NCBI GenBank assembly: GCA_019637635.1
Contig: JAHBVI010000014.1
Coordinates: forward strand, 19,541-83,540
Reading direction: 5' to 3'
DNA: 64,000 bases
DNA from: Anaerolineae bacterium
GTDB lineage: Bacteria; Chloroflexota; Anaerolineae; Promineifilales; Promineifilaceae
Each line of letters opens with the position of its first letter. Position 1 is the first letter of the stretch. Position numbers and translations under genes: made by a program. This document shows, in pieces, positions 25,087 through 34,045 of this stretch. The notes under the pieces are model-generated. The model saw only the letters and a list, made by a program, of their open reading frames with translations. It had not been told where the DNA came from and did not search any database.

Positions 25087-26604
25087 ATGGCAAAACCAAC
25101 AGGCTTTTTAGAATTCCCACGGGAGGTGGGAGCAGATCGGGAACCGCTGGAACGGCTACGCGACTGGCAATCCATCCACCTGCACCTGCCCGATGAACGG
25201 CTGCAAACGCAGGCGGCGCGCTGCATGGATTGTGGCATCCCCTTTTGCCACAAAGGGCGCATCCTCAACCGCATGACCTCCGGCTGCCCTATCAACAATC
25301 TCATCCCCGAATGGAACGACCTGGTGTATCGCGGCCTGTGGCATGAGGCATATGACCGGCTGACGAAGACGAATAATTTCCCCGAATTCACCGGGCTGGT
25401 CTGTCCTGCCCCCTGTGAAGCCGCCTGTACATTGGGCATCTCTGAACCGGCCGTGACCATCAAAAGCATCGAATACGCCATCATCGAAAAGGCGTATGAG
25501 GAAGGGTGGGTGACGCCCAACATGCCGCGCAAACGCACCGGCAAGAAGGTGGCCGTCATCGGTTCCGGCCCGGCGGGGCTGGCCTGCGCCGACCAGTTGA
25601 ACCTGGTGGGGCACGAGGTAACGGTGTACGAGCGCGCCGACCGCATTGGCGGGCTGTTGATGTATGGCATCCCCAACATGAAGCTGGAAAAGAGCCTGGT
25701 GCAGCGGCGCATTGATTTGATGGCCGCCGCCGGGATTCGGTTTGTGCCCAATACGGAAATTGGCCGGGACATGCCCGCCGTCCACCTGCGCCACGAGTTT
25801 GACGCCATTGTCCTCTGCACCGGGGCCACCAAACCCCGCGATTTGCCCGTTCCGGGCCGCGAATTGCCGGGGATTCATTTTGCGATGGATTTTTTGGGGC
25901 CGAATACGAAGCAGTTATTAGAGATTGGAGATTGGAGATTGGAGATTGGGCAATCTCCAATCTCCAATCTCCAATCTCCCTTCATCTCCGCCGAGGGCAA
26001 AGACGTCATCGTCATTGGCGGCGGGGACACGGGCACGGACTGTGTGGCCACGGCGCTGCGGCATAACTGCGCCAGCCTGACGCAGTTTGAGATTATGGAA
26101 CGGCCGCCGGACGAACGATTGGCGGACAATCCCTGGCCGCAGTGGCCACGGGTGTTTAAGCAGGATTATGGGCAGGAAGAGGCGACGGCCGTGTACGGCC
26201 GTGATCCCCGCGAATTCAATATCCTCACCAAACGGTTCGTCGGCGATGAACAGGGAAATTTGCAAGCAGTAGAAACGGTCAATGTGCGCTGGGAAAGCAA
26301 CGGCAATGGGCCGAAGCTGGTGGAAATACCGGGCACGGAACGCATCTGGCCGGCGCAGTTGGTGCTGCTGGCGATGGGTTTCCTGGGGCCGGAGGGGGGC
26401 GTGCTGGCGCAACTAAGTGTGGATGCGGATGAACGGAGCAATGCAAAGGCCGCCTACGGCACGTTCCACACCAATGTGCCTGGCGTCTTTGCGGCCGGCG
26501 ATGCCCGGCGCGGACAAAGCCTGGTGGTGTGGGCGATCAATGAAGGGCGCGGCGCAGCGCGGGAAGTAGATCGCTGGTTGATGGGGGAGACGGATCTGCC
26601 GTAG
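25087..26604 (+). CDS. gltD: Glutamate synthase small subunit GltD
   Basis: GltD passes electrons from NADPH through FAD and iron-sulfur clusters to GltB. The start at 25087 ([10 protein letters not shown]) is chosen because the frame upstream runs only through a repeat. The N-terminal cluster domain shows [23 protein letters not shown] and [13 protein letters not shown]. The FAD motif is [15 protein letters not shown] and the NADPH motif [16 protein letters not shown], with the closing [19 protein letters not shown]. Between them (nt 25919-25980) a GGAGATT-type repeat array is read in frame as [20 protein letters not shown]. The last 120 bp are duplicated at 27247-27366 beyond mazEF, so the present 3' end may have come from recombination. 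Confidence 0.95.
   Translation: MAKPTGFLEFPREVGADREPLERLRDWQSIHLHLPDERLQTQAARCMDCGIPFCHKGRILNRMTSGCPINNLIPEWNDLVYRGLWHEAYDRLTKTNNFPEFTGLVCPAPCEAACTLGISEPAVTIKSIEYAIIEKAYEEGWVTPNMPRKRTGKKVAVIGSGPAGLACADQLNLVGHEVTVYERADRIGGLLMYGIPNMKLEKSLVQRRIDLMAAAGIRFVPNTEIGRDMPAVHLRHEFDAIVLCTGATKPRDLPVPGRELPGIHFAMDFLGPNTKQLLEIGDWRLEIGQSPISNLQSPFISAEGKDVIVIGGGDTGTDCVATALRHNCASLTQFEIMERPPDERLADNPWPQWPRVFKQDYGQEEATAVYGRDPREFNILTKRFVGDEQGNLQAVETVNVRWESNGNGPKLVEIPGTERIWPAQLVLLAMGFLGPEGGVLAQLSVDADERSNAKAAYGTFHTNVPGVFAAGDARRGQSLVVWAINEGRGAAREVDRWLMGETDLP
25919..25980 (+). repeat. Heptamer hairpin inserted in frame within gltD
   Basis: Four GGAGATT-type units (25921-25949) and four complementary ones (25951-25979) lie in the open frame. 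They replace the linker between PNTKQLL and [14 protein letters not shown]. The total length keeps the frame. Confidence 0.95.
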
Positions 26605-26616
26605 GGGAGCAACCTA

Positions 26617-26943
26617 TCACTCACCATACATCTCAGTAATGAGTTGACGTAAAAGGGTAATGTCAGTGGGGGAGAGCTTGTCTAACTTTTTGATTAAGCG
26701 CAATTTGGAGAGGGTACGAATTTGGTCAACAGCAATTTCGGCAGGTTTGCCTTCACAGGTGGTTTGAATTCGGCTGCGCCATTCTGGATGCAATTGGGTG
26801 GTTAAGGGGCAGGCGACGACAGTTTCCAGATATTTATTCATGGCATCGTCGCTGACGATGACAACAGGCCGGGTTTTCCTGATTTCAGAGCCAATAGTGG
26901 GGTCAAGGTTGGCTAAATAGATACTGTATCTCTTGACGATCAT
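26617..26943 (-). CDS. mazF: MazF/PemK-type endoribonuclease toxin
   Basis: A 108-residue toxin of the MazF/PemK fold, expected to cut mRNA when free of its antitoxin. The N-terminus [20 protein letters not shown] is the signature of the family, with the catalytic Arg and the RPVVIVSDD strand. The C-terminal half ([20 protein letters not shown]) is also canonical. The start overlaps the end of the antitoxin gene by four bases. The pair lies between gltD and a degraded second copy of the gltD 3' end, a sign of arrival by recombination. Confidence 0.93.
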   Translation of the reverse strand: MIVKRYSIYLANLDPTIGSEIRKTRPVVIVSDDAMNKYLETVVACPLTTQLHPEWRSRIQTTCEGKPAEIAVDQIRTLSKLRLIKKLDKLSPTDITLLRQLITEMYGE

Positions 26944-27185
26944 AGATGCGTTTCCTCATCCGCATCCATATTTTGCCAATCTGTCCACTCATCTTGCTCC
27001 GCGTTAGCCATGGCTTTATAGGTATCTTCCCAGCTAAGTTTTTCGCTTTTAGCGGCAACTATCAAAACCCCATTTTCCGTCTCTTCCAGTAGAACGGAGT
27101 TTCCCAACCCATATTTGGAGATAATCCTTTTCGGCAGGCGGATGCCTTGAGAATTACCAATTTTTATTAGTTTTGCTTCTAACAT
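26940..27185 (-). CDS. mazE: MazE-type antitoxin (AbrB-like)
   Basis: An 81-residue antitoxin starting at MLEAKLIKIGNSQGIRLPK, the swapped-hairpin AbrB/MazE DNA-binding domain. The acidic C-terminus (NAEQDEWTDWQNMDADEETH) should wrap the toxin. The frame extends further upstream but the ATG at 27185 begins the domain. Upstream TATACT in AGTATATACT (about 27215) may belong to its promoter, and MazE would be expected to repress it. It overlaps mazF by four bases. Confidence 0.93.
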   Translation of the reverse strand: MLEAKLIKIGNSQGIRLPKRIISKYGLGNSVLLEETENGVLIVAAKSEKLSWEDTYKAMANAEQDEWTDWQNMDADEETHL

Positions 27186-27246
27186 GATGCACCTGTCATT
27201 TGATTTTAGAAAGTATATACTGTAATTACGATTGTACAAGTCGCAA

Positions 27247-27367
27247 GCATCTTCGCAGCGGCGATGCCCGGCGCGGGCAGAGTCACGTGGTATGAGTGAT
27301 CAATGAAGGGCGCGGCGCAGCGCGGGAAGTAGATCGCTGGTTGATGGGGGAGACGGATTTGCCGTGA
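27247..27367 (+). pseudogene. Degraded duplicate of the gltD 3' end
   Basis: These 120 bp align with 26483-26603. The last 61 bp (27298-27358 against 26535-26595) are identical, while the first half differs at many positions and contains an in-frame TGA. Together the two copies bracket mazEF as imperfect direct repeats. Confidence 0.9.
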
Positions 27368-27425
27368 GGCGTGAAGCGTGATCCGATTACGGATTACGCA
27401 TCACGGCTTACGGTTTACGGCCAAC
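27363..27425. repeat. Heptamer-type hairpin at the mazEF right edge
   Basis: GCGTGAAGCGTGATCCGATT is followed by ACGGATTACGCATCACGGCT-type complement and related CGGTTTA units. It separates the gltD remnant from the next minus-strand gene. Confidence 0.65.
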
Positions 27426-28391
27426 GGCCGTCACCGACACCCCCGTCCACCACAACCCCACGATTGCCAGCAGGATAATCCAGAACATTTCAATGGCGTG
27501 CAGGAGGACGGCGTAGGCGGTGAGGATGTTGCGGTCGAAGCCGACGGCCGTGAGCGGAATGATCAACGAGCCATGAAACAAACCCGGCTGGGTGGCGGCT
27601 GATGGCGGCGAGAGGGCCAGCGCGCCAATGGAAATGGGCAGCCGATCCGCCGCCGGAATCCGGTCGCCTAGCGCCAGGAGCACCACATAAAAAAACGCCC
27701 AGAAACAAAACCAACTCAAGAACGACCAGCCGATGGTTTGCGCGGTGTGGGACAGAGAGGAAACATATTGCAGATTGTCCAGCAGGTCATTGAGCCAATG
27801 ATCTGCTTTTTCGGGGGTGACACGCGGCAGTTTGCGCAGCACGGCCGTGCCCCAGCGCACGGTGCGTTCCCGGCGGCGCACCAGCCAGAAGATGAGGCTA
27901 AACATGATCGCCAGAAACAGGATGCCCCCGACCATAGCGCCGGGCGTGGGTTTGATGCCGCTGCCGAGGGTCACGGCCGTAGCCAATGCCAGCAGCCGCA
28001 TCATCTGCTCAAACAACCGCTCCACCACAAAACTGGAAGTCGCTTCCGTGTAAGAGACGGTTTCGTCTTGCCCCATCACCACAATGCGCGCCGGTTCACC
28101 CACCCGCCCCGGCAGCAAGATATTACCGGCATGGCCGATGTTGCAGGCGTGAAAGGTGCGCCAGAAACCAGGTTTGTTTTGCAGCAAAAAACGCCAGCGG
28201 AAAGCAAAACAGGCCAGCCCGGCCAACAAAAACAGCGACGAGGCCAGCATATAAACCGGTCGGGCGCGGCGCAATTCCTGGTAAACGGCGGCTACATCCA
28301 CAAACAGAATTAGCAGCACGGCCGTGGCCCCCAGAATCATAACCAACATCACCAGTTGCCAGAAATGCCGGTTGGTTTTGGACTCAATCAT
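27408..28391 (-). CDS. Flippase-like integral membrane protein (UPF0104/LPG synthase TM family)
   Basis: A 327-residue membrane protein with about eight hydrophobic segments, beginning at FWQLVMLVMILGATAVLLIL. The segments around RPVYMLASSLFLLAGLACFAFRWRFLL and NIGHAGNILLPGRVGEPARI match the lysylphosphatidylglycerol synthase transmembrane / UPF0104 family, which includes flippase-like proteins often linked to glycolipid or polyprenol metabolism. There is no catalytic C-terminal domain. It is a single gene on the minus strand. Its C-terminal codons run into the repeat DNA behind mazEF. The exact lipid substrate is not known. Confidence 0.82.
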   Translation of the reverse strand: MIESKTNRHFWQLVMLVMILGATAVLLILFVDVAAVYQELRRARPVYMLASSLFLLAGLACFAFRWRFLLQNKPGFWRTFHACNIGHAGNILLPGRVGEPARIVVMGQDETVSYTEATSSFVVERLFEQMMRLLALATAVTLGSGIKPTPGAMVGGILFLAIMFSLIFWLVRRRERTVRWGTAVLRKLPRVTPEKADHWLNDLLDNLQYVSSLSHTAQTIGWSFLSWFCFWAFFYVVLLALGDRIPAADRLPISIGALALSPPSAATQPGLFHGSLIIPLTAVGFDRNILTAYAVLLHAIEMFWIILLAIVGLWWTGVSVTAVGRKP

Positions 28392-28400
28392 CTGTACCCG

Positions 28401-28429
28401 TTGAATTACCCTGCCAAAATGCCTATAAT
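28401..28429 (+). promoter_or_regulatory. Promoter of the secreted protease gene
   Basis: TTGAAT (28401-28406) and TATAAT (28424-28429) are 17 bp apart. Transcription would start near 28436 and leave an untranslated leader of about 170 nt before the ATG at 28608. The rest of the 216-nt spacer shows nothing else clear. Confidence 0.65.
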
Positions 28430-28607
28430 GCCCGCATCAACTCGCACATTCATCCTCGTCTGTATCAGGTTGCTGCGTTGAACGGCCGTATTGTAAGGCA
28501 GTATCGGTAAGTGACAAAGCACCATACATGGCACTCCGTCTGGTATCCCCTTTTTTGTATGCCGCCATTACCCCTGGTGTGGCTGGCGCTCTTTACGTGG
28601 AGGTCCA

Positions 28608-31600
28608 ATGAAACCCCTGATTACCCATCCCTTACATTTATTACTGGTTGTTTTCAGTACCGTTGCCGTTGGCATCGGCTATTTCCTGTTCAACTGGCCG
28701 GAACAGGCTGCGTCTGGCGGGGTGGAAAACATTCCCTACAGTCAGACTATCCCCATCACAGACGGCCAATGCGCCGGTGATGAATATGGCAACGCCAACC
28801 GCCTCTTTTATAACTATGGCGCGGGCGGCCCGCAGGGCCTTATTCGGATGCAGCATGATGGCAGTCAGTTGTACGTCTGTGTGACCGGTATTGCCGGGAG
28901 CTACAATGAACGCTTCTTCCGGGTGTACATTGACAGCGATAATGGCAAGGAGCAGTACGCCGAGCGCGACGATTATGCCTTTCAAGCCGACGTGCTGACC
29001 GGGGACAACAGCAGTTATGCCGGTACCGGCGTGCCCGATGGCTACGTGCCTGTCCCCTTTGTCGGCTGGCTGGCGGATACAAACATTGTCCAGGGTCAGC
29101 AGGAGTCGGCGGAGTTTAGCATTCCGGTGGAGATGTTGACGCGCCATTGTGGGCAGCGTTTTGGCATTGCCGTGTACCACCACTGGCTCAACGGTGTGGG
29201 CGACGATTATGGCTGGCCTTCCAATACGTATTTTGACCAGCCGCACACCTGGGCGGAAGCGCAACTAGAAACTCCCGGCTGCGCCACGCCCACACCCACG
29301 CGCACGCCGCTGCCCACCTGGACGCCCATTCCCACCAATACACCCACGCCTGGGCCAACGGCGACGGCAATATCTCCCATTTACGCCGTACCTTATTTTC
29401 CCGTCCAACCCCTGCCCATTATTCCCCCGGCCATACCATTTGATCTTTCCATACACGGCATTGAACTCACCCAGGGTATCCAATGTTTTGATACCAGCAA
29501 AGGGTTGGCCGGCTGCCCGGATAACTCCCTGCGGATGGTGACGCGCAAGAACAGCACCGCCCGCATTTATCTCAAGATCAGCGGCCTCAGCAGCATGAAC
29601 AACGTGCCGGTGCGCCTCTACATCCGCGCCAACAACGTCTGGTATACCGCCAACGTCACCGGCAAAGCGACCACGGCCGTAGACCAATCCAAAACAGACA
29701 GCGCCAACGTCTTTTTCATCCCCAACTTCTCCAATGACGTGGTTATTGATTTTTATGCCATCGTAGACCCGAATAACACCATCCCTGAACTGAATGAAAC
29801 AAACAACCGCTTCCCGGCAGCCGGTTATATCACCCGCACGTTTGAACGGGGCCGCTCGCTGGATATTGTCGGCCAGCGGCTGCGTTACCACCCCTCCGGC
29901 TACGGCGGGACGCAATACGCCGGGGGTTGGGCCGTCAACGGCGGCGCGGCCGACTGGTTCGAGCAGATGTTACCCATCCGCAATAATGGCATTAAGTACA
30001 AGATCAAAAGCGGTTATCTCAACTGGACAACCACGCTTTCTACCGGCGATGGGCAGCACGCCCTGATCCAAAATTTGAATGCCCGCTGGATTATGGAGAA
30101 TGCCTTTGCCTGGTTGTTTGGCAGCGGCGCCTTCACCGGCGCTGATCATGTGTACGGTTGGGCGCCCAACGATGGTTACAGCGGTGGCCACGCCGACATG
30201 CCCGTTTATCCCCATGCCGGTGGCCTGGGGGTAGTGGGCATTGGCACCGACAGCCCCGGCACCAGCACCGACAGCCCCGGCGGCGGCGCCCTCATCTTCG
30301 GCCATGAACTGGTGCATGATTACGACGTGAAACACACCAACGTGCCCGGCGACTGCGGCTCGAATGACAGCACCTCACCCTTCCCCTATGCCAACGCCAG
30401 CATTCAGGAGTTTGGCTTCAACACCATCACCGGCAAAATCTACAATCCGTCCAATACCCATGATCTGATGAGCTACTGCCCGGCGGGTGGCTCACGGGAA
30501 GGGTGGATTTCGCCCTATACCTGGAACTATATGTTTGGCGAATTGACGCTGCTGGCGCAGCGCAAAGCAGGGGAGATAGACACTAACGTCAAGGTCTGGC
30601 GCACCACCCAAAGCCTGGAGTCCCTGGTGGTGAACGCCACCGTTTACAATCCGGCCTCCCCCGATTACAACCCCAACCAGCCCGGCGAATTGGGTGAACT
30701 GTATCGCATTACCGGCGGTATCTCCTATCTGCTGCCCGCCGGGGAATATCGGATAGAATTGCGTGATGCGGCCGGCAATGCCCTGCATAGCGAAAGTTTC
30801 TATGTTGATTTTGAAAGTGAATATGATCCCCATGCGGCCAGCTATCATCCCGGCCCCACCAATCCACAAGATGGCGACCCACCCTTCCCGCCGGAACCGG
30901 CGCCGCGTGCGGATGTCTCGTTTGTGATGCCCTGGGTGGCGGGCACAACACAGGTAGTATTGCTGCATAACACAACGGTATTGGATTCACAGGCTGTCAG
31001 CAATAACGCCCCCACCGTTACCATCACCAGCCCATTGGCGCAGACCACCTGGCCAGCAGGCAGCACACAGACCATTAACTGGACATTTAGCGACGCCGAC
31101 GGCGATACGGCCACTTTTTCTGTCTTTTATAGCCATGATGGCGGCGTCAATTGGGATTTATTGGCGGCGGAACTGGTAGCGACCTCGTTTGACGTGTTGG
31201 TGGATAGTCTGGCGGGGACGAGCGACGGCCGTTTCCGCGTAGTAGCGACTGATGGCGTCAACATTGGCTACGACGAAACCGACCACGCCATCACCATCCC
31301 CAACAAGGTGCCGCTGGTCTACATCATGGAACCCCTGCCCAACCAGATTTTCCGGCCTGGCGCGCTGGTTGTCTTCCAGGGTGGGGCCACCGACCTGGAA
31401 GATGGAGATTTAAGCGAAGGATCGCTGGAATGGTCAAGCGACGTTCAGGGTGAACTGGGTATTGGCACGACCCTGCCCATTACCGCGCTGCTGCCCGGCC
31501 CCCACCTCGTCACCCTCACCGCCCGCGACAGCTACGGCGTCACCGGTACTGCCACCGTTAACATTTTCATTGGCTACGGCGTTTACCTGCCGGCGATATT

Positions 31601-31610
31601 GAAGCCATAG
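28608..31610 (+). CDS. Large secreted metzincin-like metalloprotease
   Basis: A 1000-residue exported protein with a good ribosome binding site (GGAGG). A signal or anchor helix (about 10-30) is followed by a CBM9-like beta domain (45-225), a Thr/Pro linker (225-262), a CARDB-like domain (about 280-405) and a putative protease domain (about 410-665). The zinc motif is HELVHDYDVKH near residue 566, that is HExxHx5H, and a Met-turn-like DLMSY follows about 50 residues later, as in metzincins; the usual Gly at the eighth position is Asp. Two Ig-like domains (about 800-990) precede the end VYLPAILKP. A spacer of repeated Thr-Asp-Ser-Pro lies before the zinc motif. The protease assignment rests on the motif and the protein as a whole is not one I can name. 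Confidence 0.75.
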   Translation: MKPLITHPLHLLLVVFSTVAVGIGYFLFNWPEQAASGGVENIPYSQTIPITDGQCAGDEYGNANRLFYNYGAGGPQGLIRMQHDGSQLYVCVTGIAGSYNERFFRVYIDSDNGKEQYAERDDYAFQADVLTGDNSSYAGTGVPDGYVPVPFVGWLADTNIVQGQQESAEFSIPVEMLTRHCGQRFGIAVYHHWLNGVGDDYGWPSNTYFDQPHTWAEAQLETPGCATPTPTRTPLPTWTPIPTNTPTPGPTATAISPIYAVPYFPVQPLPIIPPAIPFDLSIHGIELTQGIQCFDTSKGLAGCPDNSLRMVTRKNSTARIYLKISGLSSMNNVPVRLYIRANNVWYTANVTGKATTAVDQSKTDSANVFFIPNFSNDVVIDFYAIVDPNNTIPELNETNNRFPAAGYITRTFERGRSLDIVGQRLRYHPSGYGGTQYAGGWAVNGGAADWFEQMLPIRNNGIKYKIKSGYLNWTTTLSTGDGQHALIQNLNARWIMENAFAWLFGSGAFTGADHVYGWAPNDGYSGGHADMPVYPHAGGLGVVGIGTDSPGTSTDSPGGGALIFGHELVHDYDVKHTNVPGDCGSNDSTSPFPYANASIQEFGFNTITGKIYNPSNTHDLMSYCPAGGSREGWISPYTWNYMFGELTLLAQRKAGEIDTNVKVWRTTQSLESLVVNATVYNPASPDYNPNQPGELGELYRITGGISYLLPAGEYRIELRDAAGNALHSESFYVDFESEYDPHAASYHPGPTNPQDGDPPFPPEPAPRADVSFVMPWVAGTTQVVLLHNTTVLDSQAVSNNAPTVTITSPLAQTTWPAGSTQTINWTFSDADGDTATFSVFYSHDGGVNWDLLAAELVATSFDVLVDSLAGTSDGRFRVVATDGVNIGYDETDHAITIPNKVPLVYIMEPLPNQIFRPGALVVFQGGATDLEDGDLSEGSLEWSSDVQGELGIGTTLPITALLPGPHLVTLTARDSYGVTGTATVNIFIGYGVYLPAILKP

Positions 31611-31682
31611 AGATTAGAGATTGGAGATTGGGAGATTAGTAATCTCTCAATCTCCCAGTCTCCCAATCTCCCAATCTCCTCT
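31608..31682. repeat. GGAGATT-type hairpin between convergent genes
   Basis: Units GAGATTA, GAGATTG and the complement CTCAATCTCCCAGTCTCCCA fill the gap between the protease stop and the asnS stop. It could terminate both transcripts. Confidence 0.85.
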
Positions 31683-33017
31683 TTAGGGATTCATCCGGTT
31701 CAAGGTGCGCGGGAAGGGGCTGGTCTGGCGGATGTGCTCAATGCCACAAATCCAGGCTACCGTGCGCTCCAACCCCAGGCCAAACCCGCTGTGGGGCACG
31801 CTGCCGTATTTGCGCAAATCCACATACCAGCGGTAATGCTCTAATGGCAGTTCGTGCCGTTCAATGGCCGCCACCAGCAGTTCCGGGCTGCTCATGCGCT
31901 CGCTGCCGCCGATGATTTCGCCGTACCCTTCCGGGGCCAGCAGGTCTACGCTCTTGCACACCTCCGGCCGGCCGGGCCACGGCTCCATGTAAAACGCCTT
32001 CACCTGCGTGGGGTAGCCATACACAAACACGGGCCGGTCAAACTGTTTGGTCAGTTCTGTCTCATGCGGCGAGCCAAAATCGTCTCCCCACTCAATTTGC
32101 AGCAGTTCTTTTAATTCCGGGTCGTCGGTGGCGTCGCGGATGGCGTGGATGCGGGCACTCGCTTCGTCGTAGCTGATGCGCGGGAAGGGCGCCCTGATGT
32201 TGGCCAGGGCGGTGGTGTCCCGTTCCAGCAGTTCCAGTTCCGGGGCGCGTTTGGCCAGGGTGGTTTGCACAATGTATTCCACGAAGCGTTCTTCAAAGGC
32301 CATCAAATCATCCAGGTCACAGAAGGCGATCTCCGGCTCCACCATCCAGAATTCGGCCAGGTGGCGGCGGGTTTTGGACTTTTCGGCGCGGAAGGTGGGG
32401 CCAAAACAGTAGACCCGGCCAAAGGCGCCAATGTTGGCTTCATTGTAAAGCTGCCCCGTTTGCGCCAGATACGCCTGTTCTTCGAAGTAGTCCACTTCAA
32501 ACAGGGTGCTGGTGCCTTCGGCGGCGGAGGGGGTGATGATGGGGGTGTCTATGTTGAGGAAGCCTTCGTTATCCAGGAAGTCAATGATGGCCCGTTTGAT
32601 GGTGGTGCGGATGCGCATGATCGCCCATTGCTGGCTGGAACGCAGCCACAGGTGGCGGTTGTCCATTAAAAATTCCACGCCATGCTCTTTGGGGGTGATA
32701 GGGTAGTCGTGCGTTTCTTGCAAGACGGTGACTTGCTCGATGCCGATCTCGTACCCTTTGGGCACGCCGGGGGCGCGTTCGTTTTCGCGCACCAGGCCGG
32801 TGACGATGAGGGAGCTTTCCTGCCCCAGTTGTTTGAGCTTCTCAAAAAGCTCGTCGCCGACTTCGGGGCGGAAGGCGACGCCCTGGGTCATGCCGCTGCC
32901 GTCGCGCAGCCGCAGGAAGATGAGCTTGCCTTTGTGGGTGCTGTTGTAGAGCCAGCCTTGAATGGTGACTTGCTGCCCAACGTGTTGGGCGATGTTTTCA
33001 ATGCGCATGATCGCCAT
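31683..33017 (-). CDS. asnS: Asparaginyl-tRNA synthetase
   Basis: AsnRS charges tRNA-Asn with asparagine. The 444-residue class IIb enzyme has an N-terminal OB-fold anticodon domain (about 1-110, [20 protein letters not shown]) and the class II core with [38 protein letters not shown] (motif 2) and [14 protein letters not shown] (motif 3). AsnRS is separated from AspRS by the asparagine-site residues and the overall length of about 440. The ATG at 33017 has an AAGGAG at the right distance. A run of GAATTAT heptamers (33034-33066) lies in its leader. Confidence 0.95.
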   Translation of the reverse strand: MAIMRIENIAQHVGQQVTIQGWLYNSTHKGKLIFLRLRDGSGMTQGVAFRPEVGDELFEKLKQLGQESSLIVTGLVRENERAPGVPKGYEIGIEQVTVLQETHDYPITPKEHGVEFLMDNRHLWLRSSQQWAIMRIRTTIKRAIIDFLDNEGFLNIDTPIITPSAAEGTSTLFEVDYFEEQAYLAQTGQLYNEANIGAFGRVYCFGPTFRAEKSKTRRHLAEFWMVEPEIAFCDLDDLMAFEERFVEYIVQTTLAKRAPELELLERDTTALANIRAPFPRISYDEASARIHAIRDATDDPELKELLQIEWGDDFGSPHETELTKQFDRPVFVYGYPTQVKAFYMEPWPGRPEVCKSVDLLAPEGYGEIIGGSERMSSPELLVAAIERHELPLEHYRWYVDLRKYGSVPHSGFGLGLERTVAWICGIEHIRQTSPFPRTLNRMNP

Positions 33018-33033
33018 AAAGTTACTCCTTTGA

Positions 33034-33066
33034 GAATTATGAATTATGAAGGATGAATTATGAAGG
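33034..33066. repeat. GAATTAT heptamer run upstream of asnS
   Basis: Five 7-nt units (GAATTAT, GAATTAT, GAAGGAT, GAATTAT, GAAGG) with no complementary arm nearby. The same unit length as the hairpin arrays, in a different sequence. Confidence 0.8.
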
Positions 33067-33225
33067 TTTGGTTGCTATTCAAATTGTCTCCTTCACAAAG
33101 CTGGCGGATTTTACCACAGGGGCGGGGGATGGGGCACGGCCGTATTGCCCGTGATTGGGTGAGCAGGTGTGGGGTGAATTATATGGACATCGCCGCGTGA
33201 CGGCCGTTGCCCAAATGAACCTGTT

Positions 33226-33624
33226 TTAGAAAATCTCCGTTAGCGGATACAAACTTAACCCTGGCGCTCCCGCAAAGTCCTTCTGATTCAAGGTAATGAG
33301 TGTGAGATTGTGCTGCACGGCCGTTGCCGCAATGATCGCATCGGGAATGCTCAACATTTGATCCTGGCTGCGCCTTTGACGCACCAATTCGCCTGATCGA
33401 TCCGCAATGGCAGCATCCAGATTGTAAGTCAAAAACCGGGACAAAAGTTTTTGTGTTGTATATTGCTCATCTTCGTGCATCCCGGCAAAAACTTCCAGGC
33501 GTGTCACGACGGAAATGCACAGTCTTTCCGTGCGCGCCAGATGACGCAATAGGCTCACCGTGCGCCTGTTTCCGCGCAAATGGCGCAGTACCATTCCTGT
33601 ATCCAGTAAATACTTACCCACCAT
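33226..33624 (-). CDS. vapC: VapC-type PIN-domain toxin
   Basis: A PIN-domain ribonuclease of 132 residues from the ATG at 33624, which follows GGGAGGTA; the longer frame up to 33666 only overlaps the antitoxin. The acidic active-site residues are visible as the Asp of KYLLDTGMVL, the Glu of VVTRLEVFAG, the Asp of LSIPDAIIAATA and the Asp of LNQKDFAG. VapC toxins usually cut tRNA or rRNA. The gene overlaps the end of the antitoxin gene by 11 bases. Confidence 0.9.
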   Translation of the reverse strand: MVGKYLLDTGMVLRHLRGNRRTVSLLRHLARTERLCISVVTRLEVFAGMHEDEQYTTQKLLSRFLTYNLDAAIADRSGELVRQRRSQDQMLSIPDAIIAATAVQHNLTLITLNQKDFAGAPGLSLYPLTEIF

Positions 33625-33895
33625 TACCTCCCACCCAGGTGTGACGTAAATCGCGCAGCCAGGCATCTATATCCGTTTCGCTCATCATGTCCGGATGATT
33701 TCCATCGGTCCACGCCCCTGCTGCTTCTTCCAGGGCGGCCTCCTGCTCGGCGAGCGCCAATTGTGTCTCTATGGCCGCCGCAATAAAACTACTGCGCTGA
33801 CGTGAGGGGATACGGGCATCAAGCTGGGCTAACAGTTCTTCGGGTAGGGTCACGGTCACTTTGCGTTGGATGGCTACAGATGATTGTTTAGACAT
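33614..33895 (-). CDS. vapB: VapB-type ribbon-helix-helix antitoxin
   Basis: A 93-residue protein with an N-terminal ribbon-helix-helix (KVTVTLPEELLAQLDARIPS RQ, residues about 12-50) and an acidic, Trp-containing C-terminus (AGAWTDGNHPDMMSETDIDA) that would cap the toxin. The start at 33895 has GAGGTAAAACAAG ahead of it. It precedes and overlaps vapC. It probably represses its own promoter within 33896-33960. Confidence 0.9.
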   Translation of the reverse strand: MSKQSSVAIQRKVTVTLPEELLAQLDARIPSRQRSSFIAAAIETQLALAEQEAALEEAAGAWTDGNHPDMMSETDIDAWLRDLRHTWVGGNGG

Positions 33896-34030
33896 CTTGT
33901 TTTACCTCCATGTGGATGGCTTAACCATATCACATAAAGAAGATCGCTGTCAACTTGCCACTTCGCCACCCGATGCCCTGACACGGCCGTACCACCTCAC
34001 TCACCCACCTGCTTATTCTCCGCCATCGCG

Positions 34031-34045
34031 TATAATTCCCGCCCA
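34031..34045 (+). promoter_or_regulatory. -10 element giving a probably leaderless murJ mRNA
   Basis: TATAAT at 34031-34036 is only eight bases before the murJ ATG at 34045 and no Shine-Dalgarno is present between them. Transcription from this box would start at or next to the ATG. The -35 region is weak. Confidence 0.5.
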
